From JBEKIK01 sp050013075 (GTDB lineage: Bacteria > Planctomycetota > Planctomycetia > Pirellulales > Thermoguttaceae), in contig JBEKFZ010000048.1 in the NCBI GenBank assembly GCA_050013075.1, positions 1-31,569 of the forward strand: a DNA stretch of 31,569 nt, in the 5' to 3' direction. Every line of letters starts with the position of its first letter. Position 1 is the first letter of the stretch. This document shows, one piece after another, positions 1 through 8,093 of this stretch. The position numbers and the translations under genes are program-made. The notes under the pieces are model-generated. The model searched no databases and was not told the DNA's origin. It saw nothing but the letters and a program-made list of their open reading frames with translations.

Positions 1-2
1 TG

Positions 3-842
3 ACCGATCCCGTGACCGTCAACGCCGTGACCTTCAACGCATCGACGTTGAATTACACTCTTAGCGGGACGGGCGGTATCGCCGGCACCACGAGCCTGGT
101 CAAAAGCGGATCGGGCACGCTAACCATCACCTTGACCTCCAACAACAACTCCTACAGCGGCGGCACTTTTATCTACGGAGGTACCCTAGTCGTCAACAAC
201 GATAACAACGTGGGCGCTGATCCAGGCAGGATAACCATTGACAAGGCAACCGGCATGTCGCAAGCGGTTCTCGAGTCCACGGCCACCTTCCAATACGCAC
301 TCGCCCGGCCCTTTACAATCGGCTCCCACGGCGGTGCAATCAAGGTCGATTTGGGCCAAACGCTTACCATAGTCTCCGGCGTGGTCGATTTCGAGGGTCC
401 GTTGTCGGTACAAGGCGATGGCGCTCTTACCTTGAATTTGACCGGCGGCGCTCCGGACGTGGGCGCGCTAGCCTCGATGAGCATCGACTCAAACAGCACG
501 CTGAACGTCGGTGGCAATGATGCCTTCTCCAATGGAACAACCCACATGAGCGTGGACAACGAAGGCAAGCTTAACATCACCAGTGGCTCGAAGACAGTGA
601 ACGCCATCACTGGCGGAGGCACCACTACAGTATCGGGCGGCACGACGTCTCTGACCGCCAATTCGATAGTTCAGGACACCCTAACCATCGGCTCCGGGAC
701 CGGGGACACGTTGGACATTGCCACGTTTAACGGCGGCTCGACATCAAGCTCGTCGTTGACGCAGGTTCCCGAACCGGCCACTTGGGCAATGCTCATGCTG
801 GCCGCCATGGGACTGGGAATTTACTGGCGCCGCCGCCGGTAA
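3..842 (+). CDS. PEP-CTERM secreted protein with autotransporter-type beta repeats (5' partial)
   Basis: This is the C-terminal part of a secreted, probably surface-exposed protein. The frame is open to the left edge, so the true start lies outside the window; the first in-window start codon is GTG at 12. Near the start there is a glycine/serine-rich beta-strand unit (GSGTLTIT, then YSGGTFIYGGTLVVNN) typical of the autotransporter-associated repeat. The rest is low-complexity beta-helix-like sequence rich in G, T, S and N. The C-terminus has the full PEP-CTERM signal: VPEPATWA, a hydrophobic stretch, then WRRRR at the end. By family knowledge this signal is processed by an exosortase in the inner membrane and linked to export or surface attachment. 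No exosortase gene is in the window. A strong terminator follows at 868. The specific function is unknown. Confidence 0.85.
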   Translation, partial: TDPVTVNAVTFNASTLNYTLSGTGGIAGTTSLVKSGSGTLTITLTSNNNSYSGGTFIYGGTLVVNNDNNVGADPGRITIDKATGMSQAVLESTATFQYALARPFTIGSHGGAIKVDLGQTLTIVSGVVDFEGPLSVQGDGALTLNLTGGAPDVGALASMSIDSNSTLNVGGNDAFSNGTTHMSVDNEGKLNITSGSKTVNAITGGGTTTVSGGTTSLTANSIVQDTLTIGSGTGDTLDIATFNGGSTSSSSLTQVPEPATWAMLMLAAMGLGIYWRRRR

Positions 843-867
843 AGTGCTGAAGCAGTAAAAACGCCTC

Positions 868-903
868 GTTGGGGCGGCAGTTAAACTGCCGCCCCAACTT
901 TTT
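868..903 (+). terminator. Intrinsic terminator after the PEP-CTERM gene
   Basis: A perfect inverted repeat (arms 868-881 and 885-898, 14 bp, tight 3-nt loop) is followed directly by five T residues, 26 nt after the stop codon. The core GGCAGTTAAACTGCC resembles the GGGCAGTTTACTGCCC core of the repeats at 6980 and 7022, so it may belong to the same dispersed palindrome family. Confidence 0.85.
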
Positions 904-1192
904 CAGTGGACTATATCTCATTCCACCCCGTCTCCTTTTCCACCTAAGAGTTCCGCTAAAACGGGATCGATAGGTTAAGAATCCCCACGATGTGTGCCGA
1001 ATGCGCCGGATTTTGCGCACCCCCGGGTATTGCACCCCCAATAACTCTTTATAGAATTGGGAGTTGTGATAACTGGTTCGAATCCGGTACCGACTCCAGA
1101 CAAAAAATGAACTGGCTCCGTGCCAGATGATTTTTTCCATCGTAACCGGGATTGTGCAAGTCGCCTGTTTCCTTTGTTCACCAGGACATAGC
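904..1192. other. Intergenic spacer between the PEP-CTERM gene and purD
   Basis: I see no convincing gene here. Antisense frames are open across it, but they run through the terminator and purD. Around 1072-1088 there is a tRNA T-arm-like sequence (5-bp stem around TTCGAAT), with no matching acceptor or anticodon arm. A purD promoter presumably lies here, but I cannot place one with confidence. Confidence 0.5.
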
Positions 1193-2470
1193 ATGAACAT
1201 TTTGCTCATTGGCGGCGGCGGTCGTGAACACGCCTTGACTTGGAAACTCACACAAAGTCCGCGCGTGGACCGTGTATTTGTGGCCCCGGGCAATGCCGGA
1301 ACCGACATAGACGGCGAAAACGTCCCCATACAAGCCGCCGATTTCGCCAAACTTATCCGCTTTGCCAAGGAAAACGGCGTCGGCCTGACCGTTGTCGGGC
1401 CTGAAGCACCCTTGGCCGATGGCATTGTCGATGTCTTTGAACAATCCGGCCTGCGAATATTCGGCCCGCATAAAAACGCCGCCGAACTGGAAGGTAGCAA
1501 GGTCTTCTGCAAAGAACTGTTGCGCAGCGCCGACGTGCCCACGGCCGAGTATCAGCAATTTACCAATGCCGAAGATGCAACTAAATTCCTCCGCGATCGG
1601 GAAGACATGCCCGTGGTCGTGAAGGCCGATGGTCTGGCCGCGGGCAAGGGCGTGTTCGTCTGCTCCAACCGCAAGGAGGCCTTGGATGCGGTGGATAAAA
1701 TCGCCCGGCAAAAAATCTTCGGCCTCTCGGGCAATCGGCTGGTGATCGAAGAGCGCCTCGACGGCCAGGAAGCCAGCGTAATGGCCGTAACCGACGGACG
1801 GACCATCGTTACCCTGCCTGCGGCCCAGGATCACAAGCCGGCCTTCGACGGCGACACCGGTCCGAACACCGGCGGCATGGGCGCATACTGTCCTGCCCCG
1901 CTGATTACCCCTGAAATGTTGCACGATATTGAGGAACGCATCCTGGTTCCCACCGTCCATGCCATGAAGCGTTCCCGCCGGCCTTTTAAGGGTGTTTTAT
2001 ATGCGGGCTTGATGGTCACCAAGCAAGGACCGAAAGTGCTGGAATATAACGTCCGCTTCGGCGATCCCGAGTGCCAGCCCCTATTGATGCGGCTGAAAAC
2101 CGACCTGCTGGACCTGTTGGAAGCCGCGGTCGATGACCGGCTCGACCAGCTTCCACCCCTGGACTGGGACCCGCGCCCGGCCGTATGCGTGGTCATGGCC
2201 AGCCAAGGATATCCCGGCTATTACAGCAAAGGGCATCCCATCCGCGGCCTGCAAAACGCCGAAATCCTGCCCGACGTAAAAGTCTTTCACGCCGGCACGG
2301 CCACGGCAAACGATCAGATCGTAACCGCCGGCGGCCGGGTCTTGAATGTCACCGCACTGGGTTCCACCATCGCCCAGGCCAAACTCAACGCCTACCGCGC
2401 GGTAAAATGCATCCGCTGGAAAGGCGCTTGGTGCCGAAAAGATATTTCCGACAAGGCGCTGTCGCATTAG
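1193..2470 (+). CDS. purD: Phosphoribosylamine--glycine ligase (GARS)
   Basis: Cytosolic ATP-grasp enzyme of purine biosynthesis that joins 5-phosphoribosylamine and glycine with ATP to give glycinamide ribonucleotide. The N-terminus MNILLIGGGGREHAL is the family hallmark. It is followed by VVGPEAPLADGI, the ATP-grasp region VVVKADGLAAGKGV, the QDHK..DGDTGPNTGGMGAY block and the metal-binding end ..EYNVRFGDPECQ. At 425 aa it is full length. The frame is open upstream to an ATG at 1127, but I chose 1193: the protein begins there in the family, and AGGA at 1183-1186 gives a ribosome-binding site 6 nt away. It stands alone, with no other purine gene adjacent, and is separated from trpE by a 208-nt spacer made largely of heptamer repeats. 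Confidence 0.97.
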   Translation: MNILLIGGGGREHALTWKLTQSPRVDRVFVAPGNAGTDIDGENVPIQAADFAKLIRFAKENGVGLTVVGPEAPLADGIVDVFEQSGLRIFGPHKNAAELEGSKVFCKELLRSADVPTAEYQQFTNAEDATKFLRDREDMPVVVKADGLAAGKGVFVCSNRKEALDAVDKIARQKIFGLSGNRLVIEERLDGQEASVMAVTDGRTIVTLPAAQDHKPAFDGDTGPNTGGMGAYCPAPLITPEMLHDIEERILVPTVHAMKRSRRPFKGVLYAGLMVTKQGPKVLEYNVRFGDPECQPLLMRLKTDLLDLLEAAVDDRLDQLPPLDWDPRPAVCVVMASQGYPGYYSKGHPIRGLQNAEILPDVKVFHAGTATANDQIVTAGGRVLNVTALGSTIAQAKLNAYRAVKCIRWKGAWCRKDISDKALSH

Positions 2471-2503
2471 ACTCTTTGTTTGAAATTTGAACGAGTTTTA
2501 TGT

Positions 2504-2643
2504 ATTGCAAATTGGTCATTGCAAATTGCAAATTGAATAACTACTTTTCGCAATTTGATATTTTATTACGTACTTCGTGCCGCGTACTACATTTTTCATA
2601 CTGAAAACTGATAACTGAAAACCGATAACCATATACCATAAAC
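2504..2643. repeat. Phase-locked array of degenerate 7-nt repeats (20 units)
   Basis: From 2504 to 2643 the spacer reads as 20 consecutive heptamers in one phase. The first units are variants of ATTGCAA (2504, 2518 and 2525 identical; ATTGGTC at 2511, ATTGAAT at 2532). The later ones end in AC: TACGTAC, CGCGTAC, TTCATAC, TGAAAAC (twice), TGATAAC, CGATAAC, CATATAC. The middle units (2539-2566) are degenerate. This resembles the short tandemly repeated repetitive (STRR) heptamers known from cyanobacteria. No gene or leader peptide is visible here. Confidence 0.75.
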
Positions 2644-2678
2644 ATTTTGGTTGCGGTTTTATGCCGCGTTAGGAAAAA

Positions 2679-4220
2679 ATGAAAACCTCATCTTGCCGCT
2701 ATTATCCCGACTTTGAGACGTTTAAAAATCATGCCCAGGGCGTGCAATTGGTGCCCGTTTATCGCCGACTGCTGAGCGACGCCCTAACGCCGGTGTCCGC
2801 CTTCCATAAACTCGACGCCGGGCGTTGCGCTTGCTTGCTGGAGAGCGTCGTGGGCGGCGAGAAAGTGGGACGTTACAGCTTTTTGGCCACTGAGCCATTC
2901 TTCGAAATCGAGGCTTATGGCAAAAGGGTAACGACGAATGCTTATACGGGCATTTCGGCCGGAGGTATTCCCACACTGGTTACCAGGCAGTTCGACTGCG
3001 ATAACCCGTTGGATGAACTACGCAGCCGGGTGGAAGCAATCCGGGCGGTCCATTTGCCGGAACTGCCCCCCTTTTATAGCGGGGCGGTCGGATACGCCGG
3101 GTACGACACCGTGCGTTACATCGAACATCTGCCGCATGTCCCCCCGGATGATCGCCAGGTTCCTGATCTGGCATTCGCCTTTTACGATCAGATGGTGGTA
3201 TTCGATAACGTCACTAAAAGCATCGACGTTGTGGCAATGGCAAGGGTGGACAAGCCCGGGGTGGATTTGGCTATGGCTTATCAAGGAGCGTGCCTGCGCA
3301 TCGACCGCCTGGTGGACGAACTATCGACTAGGTCGTGCGATCTAAAACCGATGGATATCCACGTTGCAGGGCCGGTAAAAATTGCATACGAGTCAAATTT
3401 TACTCAAGAGGAATTTGAAAATGCGGTGAGAAAATGCGTGGAATACATCCGAGCCGGCGATATCTTCCAGGTAGTTCCCAGCCAGCGGCTTAAAGTGCCG
3501 ATCCACACCCATCCTTTTGAAATCTACCGTGCCCTGCGGGTCATCAATCCCAGTCCGTTTATGTTTTATCTGCGCACCCCCAGCGTGACCTTGGTGGGCA
3601 GTTCGCCGGAGGTCATGGTGCGCGTGGTCGATCGCCAAGTAACGGTCCGTCCTTTGGCCGGCACCCGGCGCCGCGGGACAAGCGAAGAAGAAGACACCCG
3701 CCTGGCCGAGGAATTGCTCGCCGATCCGAAAGAAAGAGCGGAGCATGTAATGCTGGTCGATTTGGGACGCAATGACGTGGGCCGGGTGTCGGAGTACCGC
3801 TCGGTGCAAGTCTCCGACGTGATGACCATCGAACGCTACAGCCACGTAATGCACATCACCTCGAACGTCAGCGGCCGGTTGGCCGCGGATAAAAGCGCAT
3901 TCGACGCCTTGCAAGTGTGTCTGCCGGCCGGCACTGTGTCGGGCGCGCCTAAAGTTCGGGCTATGGAGATCATCGACGAAATAGAGCCGCACCGGCGCGG
4001 ACCATACGCCGGGGCGGTGGGTTACGTCGATTTCAACGGAAATATGGATACTTGTATCGCCTTGCGAACGGTGGTCATCCACAACGACATCGCATACGTT
4101 CAAGCCGGGGCCGGCATTGTGGCCGACAGCGTGCCGGAGAACGAATGGAACGAAACCCTCAATAAAGCCAAGGGTTTGCTCAAGGCCATCGAGTTCGCCG
4201 AAGAACACGCTGGGGAATAA
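2679..4220 (+). CDS. trpE: Anthranilate synthase component I
   Basis: Chorismate-utilising enzyme that makes anthranilate for tryptophan biosynthesis, normally with the glutaminase TrpG. The 513-aa length is typical. Visible blocks are the N-terminal region with LLESVVGGEKVGRYSF (the tryptophan-binding part of the family), IFQVVPSQR, PSPFMFYLR, PLAGTRRRGTSEEED, HVMLVDLGRNDVGRV, LPAGTVSGAPKVRAMEII and GPYAGAVGY. These are characteristic of TrpE rather than PabB. The ATG at 2679 has AGGA at 2671-2674. No trpG or other trp gene is adjacent, so the partner must be encoded elsewhere. I see no Trp-codon-rich leader peptide upstream. The stop codon overlaps the left arm of a 16-bp inverted repeat (4219-4234 with 4350-4365). 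Confidence 0.96.
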   Translation: MKTSSCRYYPDFETFKNHAQGVQLVPVYRRLLSDALTPVSAFHKLDAGRCACLLESVVGGEKVGRYSFLATEPFFEIEAYGKRVTTNAYTGISAGGIPTLVTRQFDCDNPLDELRSRVEAIRAVHLPELPPFYSGAVGYAGYDTVRYIEHLPHVPPDDRQVPDLAFAFYDQMVVFDNVTKSIDVVAMARVDKPGVDLAMAYQGACLRIDRLVDELSTRSCDLKPMDIHVAGPVKIAYESNFTQEEFENAVRKCVEYIRAGDIFQVVPSQRLKVPIHTHPFEIYRALRVINPSPFMFYLRTPSVTLVGSSPEVMVRVVDRQVTVRPLAGTRRRGTSEEEDTRLAEELLADPKERAEHVMLVDLGRNDVGRVSEYRSVQVSDVMTIERYSHVMHITSNVSGRLAADKSAFDALQVCLPAGTVSGAPKVRAMEIIDEIEPHRRGPYAGAVGYVDFNGNMDTCIALRTVVIHNDIAYVQAGAGIVADSVPENEWNETLNKAKGLLKAIEFAEEHAGE

Positions 4221-4365
4221 AGAGTGGACAGTGGTCGGTTGGCAGTGGATGGTGGGTGATGGGCAATGCTGAATGATCAACGAAATCAATTACGGTTTCT
4301 CAAAAAACATTACTAAAGTGGGCAGTGAACTGCGTCCATCCTTCACTGTCCACTGTCCACTCTTT
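4219..4365. repeat. Heptamer-repeat spacer bounded by a 16-bp inverted repeat
   Basis: The 16 bases at 4219-4234 are the exact reverse complement of 4350-4365. Inside, 4222-4277 reads as 7-nt units (GAGTGGA, CAGTGGT, CAGTGGA, TGGTGGG and similar). The right end reads TTCACTG, TCCACTG, TCCACTC (4342-4362). A degenerate copy of the GTGGGCAGT palindrome sits at 4318-4337. The long inverted repeat could fold after trpE, but the ~115-nt loop makes it a poor simple terminator. Confidence 0.6.
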
Positions 4366-4428
4366 TTCCCCCATCTTTCCTCCTTTGCAACAAACGGCTA
4401 AACTCAGATAAAGGAGGAATGGCAAGCG

Positions 4429-6972
4429 ATGGCTGCAATTGGGGGAATCCATAGCGGCAATGAAAGAAGACACTGGCGCACGCTTCGCGCGGCCATGTGG
4501 TTAGGCATAATTCTTGTGCTTGCTACCGGGGTGTCGGGTTGCCGCGGCTGCCACAAGCCTGCTGCCAAAACTCTGGAAGAAGAGGAGAAAGAGTTAGCCC
4601 AGAAAAAAGAGAAACCCAAAGATCCTTTTGAAGCCAATCGCCTGGTTACTCAGCCTGCCGGGGGGAAGTCGGACGGGGAAAAATCGGGCAAGGGGAAATC
4701 GGCCGACCGTGGAGAGCTAAGCGCCGAGGAATTTAACGACAGGGAGTCGGCCGAAAGAGCATTTAAGGTGGGGCATTGGACCGGCGTTTCTTGGGAAAAC
4801 GTCAAGGCCAACGACAACGATTTCGTGGGTGAAATGGAAATTGCGGCCAATGATGTCAAGGGGAAACCGCTTCCCCTGCCGGCCACTCCTTATAACTTGA
4901 TCACGGCCAGACAGGCGGCGCTGTCCAAAGGTCAGGCCAAGATATTCGATTCGGTGTTGTTTGTTCCTCCCCACACGCCCAAGGCCTTTATTTCCTGCCG
5001 GCTGAACGCTTCCAGGGGCGGCGGCACGGTTCTCGAGTTGGAACCGCCCTTGCAAAACATGCCTTCTTATCAATATCACTTCATAGTGTTTGCCCGGGTG
5101 CCGGAGCAATATGGCTTCTTGAATAATCTTTTCTCGGTGAAGCCGTTCGATATCAAGGACATCGATAACCGCATAGATCCGTATTACCGGATCACGCGGA
5201 TCCGAAGCGACCGGCATGCGCCGTTGCCTGCTCATCCTTTGCTGTGGACCGGCATAGCCTATGTGTTGTGGGACGACGCCGCGCCAACGGCTTTAGACCC
5301 GGAGGTGCAGCAGGCGTTTCTGGATTGGCTCAACTGGGGCGGGCAAGTGATCGTTAGCGGACCGGACACACTGGATACGCTAAAGGGGAGTTTTTTGGAG
5401 CCATATCTGCCGGCCGCTTCTTCGGGCGGATGCAAGATCGGCGCGGATGAATTGGCCGAAATCAACGCCTTCTCGGGCAAGACGATCCGCAAGCTTGCGC
5501 CGGTAAGACCTTGGTCCGGCATCCAATTGCAAAAGCATCCCCAGGCCGAATTCGTGCCGAACTCCGGCAATCTGCTGGTCGAGCGCCGAGTGGGCCGGGG
5601 GCGGATCGTGGCCTCGGCCTTCAGGCTGGGCGACCGGGAATTCGCCAATTGGCCGGGGGTGGATGAGTTTTTCAACGCCTTCCTGCTCCGACGGCCGCCG
5701 CGGCGCTTTATGCGGGATCAGGAAGAAAAACTAAAGGTGCTATGGGCCGACGGCCACCAGCGCCTGGATGCCGCGCGGATCACGAATCTGCGTTTTTTTA
5801 CCCGCGACGCGGGTTTGAAGCTCGAAGATTATTGCACGGACCTGCCCAAGGAGATCGATATAACGACGGACGACGTCGCTAATCGTTGGAACCAGCCGGT
5901 TTATACGGAGCCGCCTCCGGCGGGCCCGGGCATTGCCGCTTGGAACGACTTCAGTCCGGTCGCAGCCGCGGCCCGCGAATCGCTGCTTAAAGCCGCGCAG
6001 GTCGAAATTCCCGATCGCACGTTTATATTCTTGTTTTTGTTCGTTTATTTACTCGTGCTGGTGCCGTTTAATTGGAGCATTTTTCATACCTTTGACCGCG
6101 TGGAATGGGCATGGGTTGCCGCGCCGATCATTGCCATCATATCCACCGTCCTGGTCATAAAATTGGCGCAATTGGATATCGGCTTTGTGCGTGCGCGCAC
6201 GGAAATCGCCGTTTTGGAGATTCAAGGCGAGCACTTGCACGGGCATCTTACCCGGTACAATGCCCTGTACACGTCGCTGTCGACGCCGTACGATTTCAAT
6301 TTTGAAGACGGCGGGGCGGCGGTGCTGCCGTTTCCGTCGGTTTCGGATGAGAAGTTTTTCGCAATGGCCCCCGGGCAACAACGGCGCAACCTCCGCTTTA
6401 CCCGCTCGGACCAGGCGATTCTCCAGGGGCTGCCCGTGCCCTCAAATTCCACCGCGCTGATGCATAGCGAGGAGATGTTCGACCTGGGCGGCAAACTTTC
6501 CCTGGTGCAAAACTTAAGCGGTGGTTTGGAGATTGTAAATAAAACCCGCCTGACTTTACAAGGAGTCGGGTTGATCAAGAAACTTGAGTCCCCCAATCTG
6601 CAAGTGGCTTGGGTGGGCAAACTCGAACCCGGCGCGGTTAGGACCGTGGCCTGGGTCAATCGCTTGTCAACGCAAGCCGGCGGGCGGCTGTGGCCGGACG
6701 AGCGGGATCAGTCGCCGTTGACCGCGGCAAAAGAACCCGGCGAGTTGAAGGGCGAATTGAACCTCCGGAATTTGCTCGATCTTGCCGAAAAACTGGAAAC
6801 CATGCGTCCGGGCGAGATCAAATTGCTGGCCTGGACAGATGTGGCTTTGCCCGGTTTGAATATCAAACCCGCCGCCCCACAATCGCGTCATGCCGCGCTG
6901 GTTTTAGCGCACATGGATTACGGCAAGAACGAGGAGCCTCGTCCGGATGCCAATAGGGCCGATAAATTGTAA
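4429..6972 (+). CDS. Large lipobox-containing membrane protein, probable partner of the ABC ATPase
   Basis: I do not recognise a named family for this 847-aa protein. It starts with a basic n-region and a hydrophobic stretch (about residues 23-37) ending in the lipobox-like VSGC, which puts the modified cysteine at residue 38. A highly charged segment follows (about 47-66). Residues about 268-330 resemble the glutamine-amidotransferase-like fold found in DUF4350-type proteins (LLWTGIAYVLWDD.., WLNWGGQVIVSGPDTLD). Two strong membrane segments lie near residues 530-551 and 557-578, followed by a ~270-aa extracytoplasmic-type region. The ATG at 4429 has AAGGAGG at 4411-4417; the nearer ATG at 4419 stops quickly in its frame. 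The gene lies 184 nt before an ABC ATPase on the same strand. Similar pairs in planctomycetes usually include an ABC-2 permease, which is missing here. Confidence 0.8.
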   Translation: MAAIGGIHSGNERRHWRTLRAAMWLGIILVLATGVSGCRGCHKPAAKTLEEEEKELAQKKEKPKDPFEANRLVTQPAGGKSDGEKSGKGKSADRGELSAEEFNDRESAERAFKVGHWTGVSWENVKANDNDFVGEMEIAANDVKGKPLPLPATPYNLITARQAALSKGQAKIFDSVLFVPPHTPKAFISCRLNASRGGGTVLELEPPLQNMPSYQYHFIVFARVPEQYGFLNNLFSVKPFDIKDIDNRIDPYYRITRIRSDRHAPLPAHPLLWTGIAYVLWDDAAPTALDPEVQQAFLDWLNWGGQVIVSGPDTLDTLKGSFLEPYLPAASSGGCKIGADELAEINAFSGKTIRKLAPVRPWSGIQLQKHPQAEFVPNSGNLLVERRVGRGRIVASAFRLGDREFANWPGVDEFFNAFLLRRPPRRFMRDQEEKLKVLWADGHQRLDAARITNLRFFTRDAGLKLEDYCTDLPKEIDITTDDVANRWNQPVYTEPPPAGPGIAAWNDFSPVAAAARESLLKAAQVEIPDRTFIFLFLFVYLLVLVPFNWSIFHTFDRVEWAWVAAPIIAIISTVLVIKLAQLDIGFVRARTEIAVLEIQGEHLHGHLTRYNALYTSLSTPYDFNFEDGGAAVLPFPSVSDEKFFAMAPGQQRRNLRFTRSDQAILQGLPVPSNSTALMHSEEMFDLGGKLSLVQNLSGGLEIVNKTRLTLQGVGLIKKLESPNLQVAWVGKLEPGAVRTVAWVNRLSTQAGGRLWPDERDQSPLTAAKEPGELKGELNLRNLLDLAEKLETMRPGEIKLLAWTDVALPGLNIKPAAPQSRHAALVLAHMDYGKNEEPRPDANRADKL

Positions 6973-7044
6973 ACCAGGGGTGGGCAGTTTACTGCCCACT
7001 TTAAGTGATGAAAAACCAGGGGTGGGCAGTTTACTGCCCACTTT
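6973..7044 (+). repeat. Tandem duplicate of a palindromic hairpin unit (terminator-like)
   Basis: Two near-identical units 42 nt apart each contain GTGGGCAGT-TT-ACTGCCCAC, a perfect 9-bp stem (6980-6999 and 7022-7041), preceded by AAACCAGGG and followed by TTTA. They begin directly after the stop codon of the upstream gene and could act as a double terminator or a transcript-end barrier. A related copy is at 10705-10724. Confidence 0.75.
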
Positions 7045-7106
7045 ATGAAAAAATATCGCGAAACCGCAAGCGCTGAGGAGATTGATGCGAAACCGCAAGC
7101 GGTTTC
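7022..7106 (+). repeat. Bipartite dispersed repeat, copy A
   Basis: The palindrome at 7022-7041 is followed about 12 nt later by TATCGCGAAACCGCAAGCG (7054-7072) and then by a second palindrome GAAACCGC-AA-GCGGTTTC (7089-7106). The same order, on the opposite strand, occurs at 10669-10724. Confidence 0.65.
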
Positions 7107-7112
7107 ATGGGA

Positions 7113-7154
7113 GTTCAATCAACTATCACCTATAACCTATCCCCTATAACCCAC
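7113..7154 (+). repeat. Heptamer repeats abutting the ABC ATPase start
   Basis: Units CAACTAT, CACCTAT, AACCTAT, CCCCTAT and AACCCAC run in phase from 7120 to 7154, two bases before the ATG at 7157. They occupy the position where a ribosome-binding site would be expected. Confidence 0.65.
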
Positions 7155-7156
7155 TT

Positions 7157-8083
7157 ATGATCGAACTAATTAACTTCAGCAAACATTACGGCGAATTGGT
7201 CGCGGTGAACTGTTTGAATTTGAAAATCGAACCGGGTGAGATGTTCGGTTTTATCGGGCCTAACGGGGCGGGCAAAAGCACCACCATCCGTTTTCTTTCC
7301 ACGTTGCTTAAGGCCACCGGGGGCGATGGGATAGTAAACGGTCATCGGGTAAGCAAGGATCCGATGGGGGTGCGGCGGAGCATCGGCTATATGCCCGATA
7401 ACTTCGGCGTTTACGACGGCATGAGGGTTTGGGAATTCTTGGACTTTTTCGCCCTGGCATACCAAATTCCCCGCCTGCGGCGAAAGCAGGTCATCGGCGA
7501 CGTGCTGGATTTGCTCGATTTAACTGTAAAACGCGAGTCATACGTAAACACCCTTTCCCGGGGCATGAAACAGCGGCTTTGCCTGGCCAAAACCCTGGTA
7601 CACGATCCGCCCGTGCTTATTTTGGACGAACCCACAAGCGGCCTTGACCCCCGGGCGAGAATCGAGATCAAGGCCCTGTTCAAGGAACTCCGGCAGATGG
7701 GCAAAACAATCCTGATTTCCAGCCACATCCTTACCGAACTGGCCGACTGCTGCACTTCCATCGGGATTATCGAACGGGGGCGACTGCTGATGCACGGCCC
7801 GATTGAGGAAGTGTATAAGCACATCCGCCGCAATCGGATAGTGAAGATACATTTTATGACGAACATGGAAACGGGCATATCGATCATCCGCTCCATGCCG
7901 GAAACCCGGGACGTGCAGATCGAAAATCACACCGTTACCGTGGAATTGGCCGCCGACGACCAGCAAGTGGCCTCTTTGCTGGAAAAACTGGTGGCGGCGG
8001 GCGTGCGCATACACTCGTTCGCCGACAAAGAACCCTCGCTGGAAGACGTATTCATGATGGTCACTAAAGGAGCGGTTGCTTAA
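7157..8083 (+). CDS. ABC-2-type transporter ATP-binding protein
   Basis: Cytoplasmic ATPase of the CcmA/NatA type that would energise an ABC-2 permease. The 308-aa protein has every key motif: Walker A GPNGAGKST (34-42), signature LSRGMKQRL (133-141), Walker B LILDEPTSGLDP (154-165) and the H-loop SSH. A C-terminal extension of about 90 aa ends in LEDVFMMV, typical of this subfamily. The only start that keeps the whole domain is the ATG at 7157, and it has no Shine-Dalgarno sequence; G-poor heptamer repeats lie directly upstream. No permease follows. The next gene is convergent, so the permease must be elsewhere, or the two membrane segments of the upstream lipoprotein do more than expected. 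Confidence 0.92.
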   Translation: MIELINFSKHYGELVAVNCLNLKIEPGEMFGFIGPNGAGKSTTIRFLSTLLKATGGDGIVNGHRVSKDPMGVRRSIGYMPDNFGVYDGMRVWEFLDFFALAYQIPRLRRKQVIGDVLDLLDLTVKRESYVNTLSRGMKQRLCLAKTLVHDPPVLILDEPTSGLDPRARIEIKALFKELRQMGKTILISSHILTELADCCTSIGIIERGRLLMHGPIEEVYKHIRRNRIVKIHFMTNMETGISIIRSMPETRDVQIENHTVTVELAADDQQVASLLEKLVAAGVRIHSFADKEPSLEDVFMMVTKGAVA

Positions 8084-8093
8084 AGAGTTAGCG

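Noticed and set aside
1024..1098. A complete tRNA gene ending at the TTCGAAT T-arm
   Set aside because: Only the T-arm folds; no complementary 7-bp acceptor strand, D-arm or 7-nt anticodon loop can be placed in the preceding bases.
793..1542. A long minus-strand frame upstream of purD
   Set aside because: It runs through the terminator at 868 and antisense over purD; its translation resembles the familiar artefact from tRNA-like sequence.
2471..2678. A trp attenuator or leader peptide before trpE
   Set aside because: No short ORF with consecutive Trp codons and no terminator/antiterminator pair is visible; the gap is mostly heptamer repeats.
3393..4289. Long minus-strand frame opposite trpE
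   Set aside because: It is a shadow frame of a highly conserved gene and crosses the intergenic repeat; no independent coding signal.
7113..7154. CRISPR-like array from short repeated words (also considered at 2504-2643)
   Set aside because: Units are 7 nt, contiguous and degenerate, with no spacers of 25-40 nt and no cas genes.
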